Shown: positions 37,890 to 46,416 of the stretch, piece after piece
Layout of the letters: each line of letters opens with the position of its first letter
How positions within the stretch are numbered: the stretch's first letter is position 1
Origin: Synechococcus sp. KORDI-49
GTDB taxonomy: Bacteria; Cyanobacteriota; Cyanobacteriia; PCC-6307; Cyanobiaceae
Reading direction: 5' to 3'
NCBI RefSeq assembly: GCF_000737575.1
Contig: NZ_CP006270.1
Span: forward strand, 1,367,163-1,431,162
Length of the DNA: 64,000 nucleotides
Program-made: the position numbers and the translations under genes
Notes under the pieces: generated by a model
The model's input: only the letters and a program-made list of their open reading frames with translations
Databases searched by the model: none
What the model was told of the DNA's origin: nothing

Positions 37890-38588
37890 TCAGGCCGGAG
37901 GTGGTGTCGAAGTCTGCTGATCGGCTTCAGCAGCGGGCTTCTCAGACTCCGACGATGGTTGGCGGTCATAGAAACTCAGCCGCAGGCCGAGGCTGATCTC
38001 CCCGTCGTCACGACTCTCCAGGGCAAGATCACTGCTCTCCACCAGCACCTGCAGCGTTTCCATGCGTTGCAGGAACCTCTGCAGCCCGTCGTAGGGCCCG
38101 AGCACCCTCAGGGCGATCGATGTTTTGGTGTAGCCCAGGGCCAGCAGCGGATCACCGGACGGCTTGGCTGCCTTCTCCCCCTGGCCGGCCTGTGGGGGAG
38201 GAGATGCTGCCGCTGCCTGCGAGGCCATGGGCTCATAGAGCTGGATGGCCACACCCGAGCCCGCCGCCTCGCGATTGAGCAGGGCCAGGAAGGTACGAAT
38301 GCGATCACGTCCTGCGATCAGATCCACCAGCAGACCCTGCTGAAGCTGGGCACGACGCAGGGCCAGGGATGCCCCATCAAGCTCCCCCTCCAGATTGGGC
38401 AGCCGACGCTGGAGGGCCTGAAGATCCCCGACCCGCGTCTCCAGTTCTCCCACCCGCTGACGGGCGGGTTGCACCAGCAGCACCAGCACCGCGATGGAGA
38501 TGAGGACACCGGCGACAGCAGGGACGCCGACCAGCAGGTGATCGCGACGGAGGAACGGACGGCGGGCTGCGGGGTTGAGATTGGTCAC
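37890..38588 (-). CDS. pilO: type IV pilus inner-membrane component PilO
   Basis: A 232-residue bitopic protein: polar N-terminus, one transmembrane helix (LLVGVPAVAGVLISIAVLVLLV), a coiled coil (VGELETRVGDLQALQRRLPNLEGEL), and a ferredoxin-like periplasmic domain. The C-terminal tail is Pro/Ser/Glu-rich and probably disordered. It pairs with PilN to connect PilM in the cytoplasm with the PilQ pore. Its ATG overlaps the pilN stop by 4 bases, and pilQ follows after about 68 bases. Confidence 0.88.
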   Translation of the reverse strand: MTNLNPAARRPFLRRDHLLVGVPAVAGVLISIAVLVLLVQPARQRVGELETRVGDLQALQRRLPNLEGELDGASLALRRAQLQQGLLVDLIAGRDRIRTFLALLNREAAGSGVAIQLYEPMASQAAAASPPPQAGQGEKAAKPSGDPLLALGYTKTSIALRVLGPYDGLQRFLQRMETLQVLVESSDLALESRDDGEISLGLRLSFYDRQPSSESEKPAAEADQQTSTPPPA

Positions 38589-39265
38589 AGCGCCAGCCCG
38601 CGATCGCGCAGAAGGGCATAGCGGCGTGCCAGTCCGTCGGCACCGAGAGCACGAAGATCCTCCGGAGAGGTGCGTACCGCGGGATCGATGGCCACCTTCA
38701 GATTGAACGAGGTGAGCCCGTCCTCTTCTGCGGTCGCCTTCTGAACAACAGCACCATCGCTCAGCACCGCGGGCAGAGCCTCCAGATTCAGGGCCAGCGC
38801 ATTGATGCGTTCGTAGGCGCCGGTCCCCCCTGCGCTGCGGGCCACGCCGCTGATGCTGATCTCAGACGGCTGGACACGCACCGTCTTCAACTGAACATCA
38901 GCAGGGGTGACCCGTTGCAACTGCGCCAGGAAGGCTGAACCGGAGCGCACCGACACCAGCTGATCGACGATGCGACGTGTGTCCGCCTCAAGGGTTGTTC
39001 GTTGCTGCGTCAGCTGCGCCAGGCGCGCCTGAGCGCGCTGAACGCGCTGCTCCACGGACGCGAGAGTGTCGACCTGCTGCTGGAGCGCCTGTTCCCGGGC
39101 CGAGAGCAGCTGATGCACAGCAAGGCTGGCCAGCACTACCACCATCCCCAGACCACCCCCGAGCAGCAGCAGCCCGCGGGCGGGACGCAGCGGAGGAGGC
39201 AATGCCGGCAGGCCGAGAGCGAGACGATGCTCACGCAGCAGATCGGGGCGGAGGGGTTCGTTCAT
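38585..39265 (-). CDS. pilN: type IV pilus inner-membrane component PilN
   Basis: A 226-residue bitopic protein with a short N-terminal cytoplasmic tail, a hydrophobic helix (GLLLLGGGLGMVVVLASLAV) and a coiled coil (QQQVDTLASVEQRVQRAQARLAQLTQQ) leading into a small periplasmic domain with FLAQLQRVTPADVQLKTVRV and ISISGVA. These match PilN. The N-terminal PilM-binding motif is not obvious (LPPPLRPARG). Overlaps pilM and pilO by 1 and 4 bases. Confidence 0.87.
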   Translation of the reverse strand: MNEPLRPDLLREHRLALGLPALPPPLRPARGLLLLGGGLGMVVVLASLAVHQLLSAREQALQQQVDTLASVEQRVQRAQARLAQLTQQRTTLEADTRRIVDQLVSVRSGSAFLAQLQRVTPADVQLKTVRVQPSEISISGVARSAGGTGAYERINALALNLEALPAVLSDGAVVQKATAEEDGLTSFNLKVAIDPAVRTSPEDLRALGADGLARRYALLRDRGLAL

Positions 39266-40149
39266 CAGGCCCGTTCCCCAGGCAGTGCTGAAAGGAGCAA
39301 CTCCACCACAGGATCGAGCTCGGAGGAGTCCAGGGGATCCCAGGCCACCGGAGCTCCTGGGATCTCGTGATCCAGCCGGGTGTCACCCCTGGCCTGAACG
39401 CAGCGACCAGCCCATCCATCCCGCTCCTTCGCCGGAAGCGAGAGCCACCAGCCCAGCGGCGCAGCAGGGTTGATCTGCTGCCAGGCATCGACCACCTGCA
39501 CCAGCTGCTCCCAGGCTGCAAGGGGGTCGTCGACGTCCAAGGACACGCAGCGATCCAGTTCGGGCACGCCGGCGCGGATCAGCACAAGCCGCAGACCGCG
39601 GCAGCTGTGCAGCAGCCAGGCAAGATCACCGGTCCAATCAGGACAGAACCGGTTCAGGGCGCGCAAGCCCGCACTGAGACACCAGTCCATCCGCCGCAGA
39701 GGCAGATCCGCCATCTCAACCACCTCGATCCAGGCCTGCACGGTCGGACGCGCCGCTCCCAACGCCAGAACAGCATCAGCACAGGGGGAGAGCGCCAGCA
39801 CCGTGGCATCGGGATCGATCGACCACGTCAGTTCGGACAACAACTGGGACCGGTCCTCGGCCTGCTCCAGTCGACTCAGACTGGCCCCTTCGAGCACGCG
39901 CCAGTCGCAGGACGCCTCCGGCAACACCAGCAGGATCTCCGCGCCGAGGACGTCTGACTCAAACAGCAGATCGGCCAGCAGCTCCCCCATGGCTTCCCGC
40001 AGCAGGGGAACACCATCACGGCAGCTGTCCGGGGCCCAGTGGCCCAGTCGCCAGAACCAGGTCTGCCTGCGCTGCCAGCAGACCACCAGATGCTGATCGC
40101 TCACCACCGCCAGCACGGGCTGAGCCTTCAGCAGGCGCTGCACGGACAT
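39265..40149 (-). CDS. pilM: divergent PilM-like type IV pilus protein
   Basis: A cytosolic protein of about 294 residues, first of the pil block. Its position before pilN and partial resemblance to actin-like PilM (repeated beta-rich segments, RLEQAEDRSQLLSELTWSI) support the name, but I see no clear phosphate-binding loops of the actin fold: the N-terminus reads LAVVSDQHLVVCW instead of the usual GLDIGSSAVK, so nucleotide binding may be lost. The ATG giving MSVQRLL is chosen; a TTG 48 bases upstream is possible. Confidence 0.65.
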   Translation of the reverse strand: MSVQRLLKAQPVLAVVSDQHLVVCWQRRQTWFWRLGHWAPDSCRDGVPLLREAMGELLADLLFESDVLGAEILLVLPEASCDWRVLEGASLSRLEQAEDRSQLLSELTWSIDPDATVLALSPCADAVLALGAARPTVQAWIEVVEMADLPLRRMDWCLSAGLRALNRFCPDWTGDLAWLLHSCRGLRLVLIRAGVPELDRCVSLDVDDPLAAWEQLVQVVDAWQQINPAAPLGWWLSLPAKERDGWAGRCVQARGDTRLDHEIPGAPVAWDPLDSSELDPVVELLLSALPGERA

Positions 40150-40250
40150 CGTGAAGGCCTGCAGCTGCGGAATCTCAGCGAAGGAGAGCAGGGCCAAAGG
40201 TGGCGCACCACTGCGGGCAGAGTATCGGCTGTTCAGCGGCTGAACAGGTG

Positions 40251-41453
40251 TCAGCCACTCTCCGGCCAGTCCTCACCCCGCCAGGCCAGACCGCTGCCCA
40301 CCGCTTCGCTCACCGTGCGCAGGCCATGACGATCGAGCTGTTGCTGAAACCCTTCCAGGATGCGCGGCACCAGATCTGGACCCTGAAAAATCCATCCGGT
40401 GTACAGCTGGATCAGGGAGGCTCCAGCCGTGATCCGCTCCCAGGCGGACTCAGGAGAGTCGATGCCACCCACGCCGATCAGCGGGAGAGCGGGACCGGCT
40501 CCGGCCCGCAGACGGCGGATCACCTCGATGGCGCGCTGCCGCAGAGGGACGCCACTGAGACCGCCCGGCTCCTCCGCCAGGGTCCGCCCGGTCTGCACGA
40601 GGCGTCGGCGCTCGAGGCCAAGACGGTCGAGGCTCGTGTTGACCGCGATCACCCCTGCCAACCCCTCCTCGAAAGCGAGTCGGGCGATTCCGTCGATCGA
40701 CTCATCCTCGAGGTCAGGCGCGATCTTCACCAGCAGGGGCGGGCAACCTGCCAGACGACGCAACCGCTCCACCAGCCGGCGCAACTGCGTGGTGTCCTGA
40801 AGATCACGCAGCCCGGGGGTGTTGGGAGAGCTGACATTGATCACCGCGTAATCAGCCAGGGGAGCCAGCAGCTCGAGGGATGAGGCGTAGTCGTCGGGCG
40901 CTAGGTCAAGGGGTGTGATCTTCGATTTGCCGAAATTGATGCCGAGAACGGCAGGACGCTGTCCCCGGGCCGGCAGAACCTGCCGGTTCAGGGTCCGGAG
41001 CAGAGCCTCAGCACCGTCGTTGTTGAAGCCCATGCGATTGAGCGCAGCCTGCTCCTCCGCCAGGCGGAACAGACGCGGCCGGGGATTTCCAGGCTGTCCG
41101 TGCCAGGTCACCGTGCCCACTTCAGCAAAGCCGAACCCGAACTGGTCCCAGATGCCGGCAGCCACTCCGTTCTTGTCGAAACCGGCCGCAAGGCCGACCG
41201 GATTGACGAAGCGGCAGCCGAACAACACCTGTTCGAGGCGCAGATCCCGGCGCTGCAGATCCATGGCCAGACCTGCCAGAACCGTGGAGACTCCCGGCCA
41301 GCGGCGCCGCAGACTCGCCTGAGCGAGAGCAGCCAGGGCCATCCTGGACAGCTGCTCGGCATCCATCCCCTCATCCCGGGACAGCATCGGAGCCAGCCAG
41401 CGCCGATAGAAGGCGCCGCTGGTGATCGATCCTGCTGACGGTGATGGAGCCAT
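40251..41453 (-). CDS. pyrD: dihydroorotate dehydrogenase (quinone), class 2
   Basis: FMN enzyme of 400 residues that oxidises dihydroorotate with membrane quinone in pyrimidine synthesis. The class 2 motifs [52 protein letters not shown] (catalytic Ser), and [25 protein letters not shown] are present. The N-terminal helices (YRRWLAPML) that dock to the membrane are retained. Follows rnhA by 8 bases and precedes the pil block. Confidence 0.95.
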   Translation of the reverse strand: MAPSPSAGSITSGAFYRRWLAPMLSRDEGMDAEQLSRMALAALAQASLRRRWPGVSTVLAGLAMDLQRRDLRLEQVLFGCRFVNPVGLAAGFDKNGVAAGIWDQFGFGFAEVGTVTWHGQPGNPRPRLFRLAEEQAALNRMGFNNDGAEALLRTLNRQVLPARGQRPAVLGINFGKSKITPLDLAPDDYASSLELLAPLADYAVINVSSPNTPGLRDLQDTTQLRRLVERLRRLAGCPPLLVKIAPDLEDESIDGIARLAFEEGLAGVIAVNTSLDRLGLERRRLVQTGRTLAEEPGGLSGVPLRQRAIEVIRRLRAGAGPALPLIGVGGIDSPESAWERITAGASLIQLYTGWIFQGPDLVPRILEGFQQQLDRHGLRTVSEAVGSGLAWRGEDWPESG

Positions 41454-41461
41454 TCAGCTGA

Positions 41462-42184
41462 TCAAGGTTCTCCTGATCCTGCCTCGCGGCGTTGCAGCCG
41501 CCATCGCTGCCCCTGGAGAGGCTCCACCAGCCAGTCCCTCCAGATCCATGGTTCCTTGCGCTCCTCCAGCTGACGCATGGGTTGCTCCACCAACTGCGCC
41601 AGCTCCGTGACCTGAAGCGTGAAGCCTCCTGCGGCAAGCCGATCGGCCAGTTCGAGACGGCTGAGCAACTGTTGCAGCGGTGCTGGCGCGGGCTCGTCCG
41701 CTGCTTCGGAGGTCGTCTGAAGGTCAGGACCCAGGCCACGGGAGAACGAAACCGCGATGCGATCGACGCGATCGTTGTCAGGATCACCGCTGTGACCCTT
41801 CACATAGGTGAGCGGCACATCCAGGAGCCTCGCCTGATCCAGGGCCACCCAGAGATCCTGATTGAGCACCGGCTTACCGGCGGCGGTCTTCCAGCCCCTG
41901 CGTTTCCAGCCCTGCATCCAGCTGCCCAGGCCATCGATCAGGTATTTGCTGTCCGTGCGCAGGGTCAGATCGGGATGTCGGGGAAGCTCCTTCAACCGTT
42001 TCAGAAGCTCGAGGGCTGCCTGGAGTTCCATGCGGTTGTTGGTGGTCGCCGGGTCATGCCCGCCGAACTCCTCCACACTTCCGTCCTCGAACCGCAGCAG
42101 CGCACCCCAGCCCCCAGGACCGGGATTGCCGCTGCAGGCGCCATCCGTGGCTGCAGCCACCACGCGCCCCCGTCCATCAGCCAT
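41462..42184 (-). CDS. rnhA: ribonuclease HI with C-terminal extension
   Basis: Removes RNA from RNA-DNA hybrids. The first 150 residues carry the fold with catalytic carboxylates in [19 protein letters not shown] (Asp), [10 protein letters not shown] (Glu), [10 protein letters not shown] (Asp) and [12 protein letters not shown] (His, Asp). A Pro/Ala-rich linker and about 80 further residues ([20 protein letters not shown], then [19 protein letters not shown]) follow that are not part of the E. coli enzyme; they contain WRxW-type patterns. The ATG giving [15 protein letters not shown] is chosen although the frame is open far upstream. Confidence 0.92.
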   Translation of the reverse strand: MADGRGRVVAAATDGACSGNPGPGGWGALLRFEDGSVEEFGGHDPATTNNRMELQAALELLKRLKELPRHPDLTLRTDSKYLIDGLGSWMQGWKRRGWKTAAGKPVLNQDLWVALDQARLLDVPLTYVKGHSGDPDNDRVDRIAVSFSRGLGPDLQTTSEAADEPAPAPLQQLLSRLELADRLAAGGFTLQVTELAQLVEQPMRQLEERKEPWIWRDWLVEPLQGQRWRLQRREAGSGEP

Positions 42185-42226
42185 TGGTTCCCGCCTGCGT
42201 CTTCCGGTACAACACGTGCTCCCGTG

Positions 42227-42940
42227 ATGGCGCACATGTGGCGAACCTACCGCCGAGCTGTGGGCGTGAGCGCAGTCGGTGCACTCTCGCTGCTGCTGCC
42301 GGCCGGGCTGGCGGCCAGGGGAGTCTTTGACAGCAAACCGCTGCGTCAGGAGAGATTCGCGGTTCTGGCGCAACCGGTCGGTCGAAGCGACTGGAAACTG
42401 CTGGTGCTGGAGCAGATCAAACAACGGCCGCTGTGCTGGACAGCACGAGCCGACGGACTGATGGATCCCACGCTGAACACCTTCAACTTCGCCGGCATCT
42501 GCAGCCGTTATCTCGACAGCAATGGCTACTCGCTGCGCAGTGGAGGAGAGGATCTGGGCACCCGCTACAGGCTGAGCCTGAGACAGAAAGGCAGCACACT
42601 GGAACTGCAGGCAGGCCATGGCGGCAGCACGACACCGGTCACCATCGGTCGTGCCGTCATCCCTGCTCGCGATCGCAACGGCTTCGTCAGGCTTCGTCTG
42701 GACGATGGCTGGCGCCTGGAGCGTCGTGTGTACAGAGGGCGGACCCTGAGTCATGTGTATTTCGCCCACCCTGACCCGATGAACCGCCTGCTTGCGCGGG
42801 CCGCGGGTGGTGACAGCGGTGACAGCTTCGCTCGGCTCGGTGCCCCGACGGCTCCCTCGGCTCCTCCCCGCCTGGCATCGCGGGGGACGCTCAGCCCTGG
42901 CCAACCGATCAGGCTTGAGGTGATTCCTTACGGGCGGTGA
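42227..42940 (+). CDS. DUF3747 secreted protein
   Basis: A 237-residue protein with an N-terminal hydrophobic segment ([22 protein letters not shown]). After it comes [39 protein letters not shown], the typical opening of DUF3747 proteins, and later [19 protein letters not shown] with a second cysteine. Two cysteines (in PLCW and GICS) may pair. Function unknown; the family is known from cyanobacteria. The ATG giving [10 protein letters not shown] is chosen to place the signal at the start. Divergent from rnhA. Confidence 0.8.
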   Translation: MAHMWRTYRRAVGVSAVGALSLLLPAGLAARGVFDSKPLRQERFAVLAQPVGRSDWKLLVLEQIKQRPLCWTARADGLMDPTLNTFNFAGICSRYLDSNGYSLRSGGEDLGTRYRLSLRQKGSTLELQAGHGGSTTPVTIGRAVIPARDRNGFVRLRLDDGWRLERRVYRGRTLSHVYFAHPDPMNRLLARAAGGDSGDSFARLGAPTAPSAPPRLASRGTLSPGQPIRLEVIPYGR

Positions 42941-42947
42941 AGCCGCC

Positions 42948-42966
42948 AAGTGTCACAGTGACACTT
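42948..42966. repeat. 19-bp palindrome AAGTGTCAC-A-GTGACACTT
   Basis: Nine-base arms around one central base, just after the DUF3747 stop. Such a symmetrical site is a typical dimeric-repressor operator, but no T-run follows, so it is not a terminator. Confidence 0.6.
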
Positions 42967-43021
42967 GAGAGAGCGACCTGAACGGCGCGTCACTGCCGTA
43001 TCGCGCTTCTAGTTTCTGAGT

Positions 43022-43117
43022 GTGTGAGGAGTGCTGTACGCCTCTTCAGGGTCGAAACAAGGACAGACTCCTGAATGCCTACCACCCGAAAAACCCTGCC
43101 TTTGGCGGGGTTTTTTT
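43022..43117 (+). ncRNA. candidate small RNA with Yfr1-complementary 5' end and terminator
   Basis: A noncoding stretch ending in a Rho-independent terminator. A -10-like TAGTTT (43010-43015) would start a transcript near 43022, about 95 nt long. Near that start (43020-43032) lies GTGTGTGAGGAGT, exactly complementary to the ACUCCUCACAC core of the cyanobacterial sRNA Yfr1. A hairpin TTCAGG/CCTGAA (43045-43050 and 43070-43075) encloses a loop containing GAAACAAGGACA. The length and hairpin-plus-terminator layout recall Yfr2-type RNAs, but the GGAAACA loop motif is not exact. A 3'UTR of the DUF3747 mRNA, without its own promoter, is the alternative. Confidence 0.5.
43090..43117 (+). terminator. 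Rho-independent terminator
   Basis: Stem AACCCTGCC / GGCGGGGTT (one G-T wobble), a loop of three Ts, then seven Ts on the plus strand. It ends the plus-strand candidate RNA or the DUF3747 transcript; the opposite strand also shows a T-run (GGGTTTTTC), so it may act in both directions. Confidence 0.85.
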
Positions 43118-43136
43118 ATTGCTGAACAAAAATCGG

Positions 43137-43166
43137 AAAAAAAACGGTCCCTGAAAGCAGGGACCG
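43137..43166 (-). terminator. Rho-independent terminator after rplL
   Basis: Perfect 9-bp stem CGGTCCCTG / CAGGGACCG with a 4-base loop (CTTT on the minus strand), followed on the minus strand by eight Ts. It lies 28 bases after the rplL stop and ends the rplJ-rplL transcript. Confidence 0.92.
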
Positions 43167-43194
43167 ATACCGGGCATCGAGCCGGCTGAAAGCA

Positions 43195-43590
43195 TCACTT
43201 GAGCGTGACCTTTCCGCCAACTTCTTCGATTTCCTTCTTGAGAGCTTCGGCTTCGTCCTTGGAGATGCCTTCTTTGATGGGCTTGGGAGCAGCCTCCACA
43301 AGCGCTTTGGCATCGCCGAGACCAAGACCAGTGGCATTGCGCACGGCCTTGAGGACTTTGATCTTGGCGGAAGCATCGAAGCTTTCGAGGATGACGTCGA
43401 ATTCCGTCTTCTCCTCAGCGGCCTCACCGCCATCACCACCGGCAGCAGCGCCGGGGGCAGCCATCACGACGCCGGCAGAAGCGGCGGCGGACACACCGAA
43501 GGCCTCCTCGATCTGCTTGACCAGCTCGGAAGCTTCAAGCAGGGAAAGGGACTTCAGCGATTCGAGAATTTCGTCGGTTTTTGCGGACAT
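43195..43590 (-). CDS. rplL: 50S ribosomal protein L7/L12
   Basis: A 131-residue stalk protein recruiting translation factors. The N-terminal dimerisation domain ([24 protein letters not shown]), an alanine/glycine-rich flexible hinge ([17 protein letters not shown]) and the C-terminal domain ([24 protein letters not shown] ... [19 protein letters not shown]) are all present. Last gene of the rplJ-rplL pair, with a strong terminator behind it. Confidence 0.98.
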   Translation of the reverse strand: MSAKTDEILESLKSLSLLEASELVKQIEEAFGVSAAASAGVVMAAPGAAAGGDGGEAAEEKTEFDVILESFDASAKIKVLKAVRNATGLGLGDAKALVEAAPKPIKEGISKDEAEALKKEIEEVGGKVTLK

Positions 43591-43646
43591 GGTTGTGAAT
43601 GAAGAAGCAACAGATCAGTGAAACCAGTGATGTCGGCAGAGAGTGC

Positions 43647-44174
43647 TCAGCTTTCGCCGCCTTCGGCGTGCTGCTTGAGCGCTCGCGCGATGCCGGAGGG
43701 AACCTCGTTGATACCAACCGCGACCTTGGTGGCCACGGCATTGATCGCACCGGCGATCTGAGCCATGAGCTGCTCCTTCGAAGGGAGATCCGCGATGGCT
43801 TTGATCTCGTCCTGAGACAGGAGCTTGCCTTCGAAGAGGCCGCCCTTGGTCTCGGACTTCTTGGTGTCCTTCTGGAAGGCCTGAACAGCCTTCACACCAG
43901 CACCAACATCGCCTTTGATCAAGACAAAGGCGTTGGTGCCGGTCAGCAGGGAATCGAGGTTGGCCCAGGAGCTGTCACCATCAATGGCGCGGCGCATCAA
44001 GGTGTTCTTGGTCACCTTGCAGATGCCGTCGCCGGCCCGCAGTCGATCCCGCAGGTCGGACATTTCCTTGATGGACAGGCCCTTGTAATCAAGAACCAGT
44101 GCCAGCTCGGCCTCGGCGAGGAGCTCCTTGAGCTCTCCGACGATCTGCTGCTTGCTCTCCAGCGTGCGGCCCAT
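43647..44174 (-). CDS. rplJ: 50S ribosomal protein L10
   Basis: A 175-residue stalk base protein: [33 protein letters not shown] at the N-terminus, then [20 protein letters not shown] and the C-terminal helix that binds L7/L12 ([21 protein letters not shown]). The stop is 56 bases before rplL. A structured leader upstream fits autogenous repression by L10. Confidence 0.97.
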   Translation of the reverse strand: MGRTLESKQQIVGELKELLAEAELALVLDYKGLSIKEMSDLRDRLRAGDGICKVTKNTLMRRAIDGDSSWANLDSLLTGTNAFVLIKGDVGAGVKAVQAFQKDTKKSETKGGLFEGKLLSQDEIKAIADLPSKEQLMAQIAGAINAVATKVAVGINEVPSGIARALKQHAEGGES

Positions 44175-44337
44175 AGGGATTGGATCGGATCGAGGGGGAA
44201 CAAGCTGGACACGCGGCCGATCGAGTCTTCAAAACGAAGACGAGGCCGCGTGCCGATCCAAACCCAAAAGGGGAAAAAACCGTGTCGCGTCTGCCTCGGC
44301 AGGGATTACTTCGTTGAGCCCGAATGGAATCGGGCTC
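44175..44337 (-). promoter_or_regulatory. ribosomal L10 leader
   Basis: The minus-strand leader of rplJ contains a long stem CACGCGGCC / GGCCGCGTG (44210-44218 and 44244-44252) enclosing an inner stem GTCTTC/GAAGAC (44225-44230 and 44236-44241), the architecture of L10-leader RNAs to which the L10-(L12)4 complex binds to repress translation. A further stem GAGCCCGA/TCGGGCTC (44316-44323 and 44330-44337) lies 5' of it. Confidence 0.7.
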
Positions 44338-44360
44338 TGGAAATCCTGCTGTCTCTGGCC

Positions 44361-44392
44361 GGGCGCGTGCCCGAGATTTGGCTTTCGCCAAA
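44361..44392 (-). other. tandem small hairpins between rplA and the rplJ leader
   Basis: GGGC-GCGT-GCCC (44361-44372) and TTTGGC-GAAA-GCCAAA (44377-44392, GNRA tetraloop on the minus strand) follow the rplA stop. They could stabilise the rplA 3' end or be a processing site; neither is followed by a T-run on the minus strand. Confidence 0.45.
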
Positions 44393-44415
44393 CGTCAACT
44401 ATAGAACCAAGGGGT

Positions 44416-45123
44416 TCAGCCGTCCTGCTGGATGTCCTGCAGAGCCGAGAAATCCACCTCCACAGAAGGTCCCATCGTGGAGGTCACATACAGGCTCTTC
44501 CAGTAACGGCCCTTGGCACCACTGGGCTTGTTGCGATCGATCGTCTCCTGGAGTGTCTTGAGATTTTCCAGAAGCGCCTCCGCCGTGAAGCTGGCTTTGC
44601 CGAATCGCACATGCACGATTCCGGTGCGGTCGGCGCGGAATTCAAGTTTGCCAGCCTTGAATTCCCTGATCGCCCCGGCCAGATCCGCCGTCACAGTGCC
44701 GGCCTTCGGGTTGGGCATCAGACCGCGGGGGCCGAGCACACGACCGAGCTTGGCCACTTTGGGCATCATGTCCGGGGTGGCGATCAGCAGATCGAAATTC
44801 ATTTCGCCCTTGGCGATGGTCTCCACCAGGTCTTCATCGCCGGCGAGTTCAGCGCCAGCCGCCTTGGCTTCGGCGACCTTCTCTCCTCGGGTCACCACGG
44901 CGATGCGCACGGTCTGACCGGTGCCGTTGGGAAGCGCCACGGTGGTGCGCAGCTGCTGATCGGTGTATTTGGGATCGATGCCGAGGCGGACGTGAGCCTC
45001 CATCGTTTCGTCGAATTTTGCTGTGGCGTTTTCACGCACAAGCGAGATCGCCTCGAGAGGCTCGTAGGCACGATCTTCGATCTTGCTGGCCAGGCTGGCC
45101 ACGCGTTTGGAGATTTTTGGCAT
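44416..45123 (-). CDS. rplA: 50S ribosomal protein L1
   Basis: A 235-residue protein of the L1 stalk. Typical segments are [64 protein letters not shown] (the L1 signature) and [33 protein letters not shown] near the end. Located between rplK and rplJ, as usual. Confidence 0.98.
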   Translation of the reverse strand: MPKISKRVASLASKIEDRAYEPLEAISLVRENATAKFDETMEAHVRLGIDPKYTDQQLRTTVALPNGTGQTVRIAVVTRGEKVAEAKAAGAELAGDEDLVETIAKGEMNFDLLIATPDMMPKVAKLGRVLGPRGLMPNPKAGTVTADLAGAIREFKAGKLEFRADRTGIVHVRFGKASFTAEALLENLKTLQETIDRNKPSGAKGRYWKSLYVTSTMGPSVEVDFSALQDIQQDG

Positions 45124-45192
45124 GACAGATGTGGGGTGCGAACGACATCAGTGATGTCTCCCCCGGTAAGAGTGAATGAAGGAATCGCGACG

Positions 45193-45618
45193 TCAGTCGC
45201 TGATGGAGACGCCCATGTTGCGGGCGGTGCCTTCGATGATCCGCATCGCAGACTCAACACTGTTGCAGTTGAGATCTGGAAGCTTGGTCTTGGCGATTTC
45301 CTCGAGCTGAGCCCGATTGATCGATCCGACGTTGCCCTTGGCGGACTCACCGGAGCCCTTGTCGATCTTGGCGGCCTTGGTGATCAGCACCGACGCCGGA
45401 GGCGTTTTGGTGATGAAGGTGAAGCTGCGGTCTTCGTAGACCGAGATCTCCACCGGGATCACGAACCCGGCCTTGTCCTGCGTGCGGGCGTTGTATTCCT
45501 TGCAGAACATCATGATGTTCACCCCGTGCTGACCGAGGGCAGGGCCCACCGGTGGCGCAGGGTTGGCTTTGCCGGCCTGCAGGGCCAGCTTGATGACTGC
45601 TGTGACTTTCTTGGCCAT
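45193..45618 (-). CDS. rplK: 50S ribosomal protein L11
   Basis: A 141-residue protein of the GTPase-associated centre. [46 protein letters not shown] is the hallmark N-terminus, and the C-terminus [17 protein letters not shown] carries the rRNA-binding signature. Stop lies 69 bases before rplA. Confidence 0.98.
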   Translation of the reverse strand: MAKKVTAVIKLALQAGKANPAPPVGPALGQHGVNIMMFCKEYNARTQDKAGFVIPVEISVYEDRSFTFITKTPPASVLITKAAKIDKGSGESAKGNVGSINRAQLEEIAKTKLPDLNCNSVESAMRIIEGTARNMGVSISD

Positions 45619-45727
45619 CGGCTGGGGGGTTTGGACAGCTGCGGATCACCGGACCCTCAGGCCCGATGCGGCGAGGTGGGGAACCACCTCCAGGGCCGCC
45701 CTCCGCAGGGAGACGGCCGCCGCCTGG
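45619..45727 (-). other. rplK leader region with hairpin
   Basis: 109 bases between nusG and rplK. An inverted repeat GAGGTGG / CCACCTC with a GGAA loop sits at about 45674-45691. It may be an L1-type autoregulatory element or simple spacer; no promoter was identified. Confidence 0.35.
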
Positions 45728-46396
45728 TCAGTTCTGTTTGCTGATCTGGGAAAACTCCAGTTCCACAGGGGTCTCCCGTCCGAAGATCGACAGCAGCGCC
45801 TTGAGCTTGTTGCGCTCGCCGGAGACCTCGATCACCTCGCCCTGGAAGTCCTTGAACGGACCGCCGGTGACCAGGATCTGATCCCCCTCGGTGAGATCGA
45901 CCTTCACCACGGTCTTCTTCTCCGCAGCCCGCTTGAAGATGCGGTCCACCTCCGTGCGGCTGAGGGGACGCGGTTTGATGTGGCCGCGAGCCTTGCCCGT
46001 GGCACGACGATCCTCGGCACCCACAAAGTTGATCACGTTCGGGGTGCTTCGCACTGCCATCATCGTGTCCTCATCCAGCACCATGCGAACCAGCACATAG
46101 CCGGGGAAGACCTTCTCCTCCGTGGACTGCCGGCTGCCGTCCTTTTTCAGCTTCACAGCGGGCGTCTGGGGAATCTCGATCTCCAGGATGCGGTTGCTGA
46201 CGCCGAGGGTCACGGCACGCTGTTCGAGCGTGGCTTTGACTTTCTTCTCGCAACTCGATGCCACCTGAACGGCATACCAGCGGGCGATGGCCGTCTTGGC
46301 TCCGGTCTCCTCCGACAGCGTTCCCTCCTCCCCCTCGTTGGGAGCGGGAAGGTCGAGCACCTCGGCGGCGTCCGTTGTGATCAGATCGTCAGACAC
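45728..46396 (-). CDS. nusG: transcription termination/antitermination factor NusG
   Basis: A 222-residue protein. The NGN domain begins at IARWYAVQVASSCEKKVKATLEQR and includes EEKVFPGYVLVRM; the KOW domain has LTEGDQILVTGGPFKDFQGEVIEV and IFGRETPVELEFSQI. The N-terminal 30 residues are acidic and likely disordered. GTG start. It links RNA polymerase with the ribosome or Rho. secE precedes it by 20 bases. Confidence 0.97.
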   Translation of the reverse strand: MSDDLITTDAAEVLDLPAPNEGEEGTLSEETGAKTAIARWYAVQVASSCEKKVKATLEQRAVTLGVSNRILEIEIPQTPAVKLKKDGSRQSTEEKVFPGYVLVRMVLDEDTMMAVRSTPNVINFVGAEDRRATGKARGHIKPRPLSRTEVDRIFKRAAEKKTVVKVDLTEGDQILVTGGPFKDFQGEVIEVSGERNKLKALLSIFGRETPVELEFSQISKQN

Positions 46397-46416
46397 AGGG
46401 GAAGAGTGGGTGCGGA

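Noticed and set aside
41462-42949. Long rnhA reading frame (495 codons)
   Set aside because: The upstream half is antisense to the DUF3747 gene and low-complexity; the internal ATG begins the RNase HI fold.
42994-43050. Yfr1 sRNA itself on the minus strand (ACTCCTCACACAC motif)
   Set aside because: On the minus strand the motif is not followed by a hairpin with a T-run, nor preceded by a stable stem, and the known Yfr1 context (near trxA/guaB) is absent. The complementary plus-strand unit has a proper terminator.
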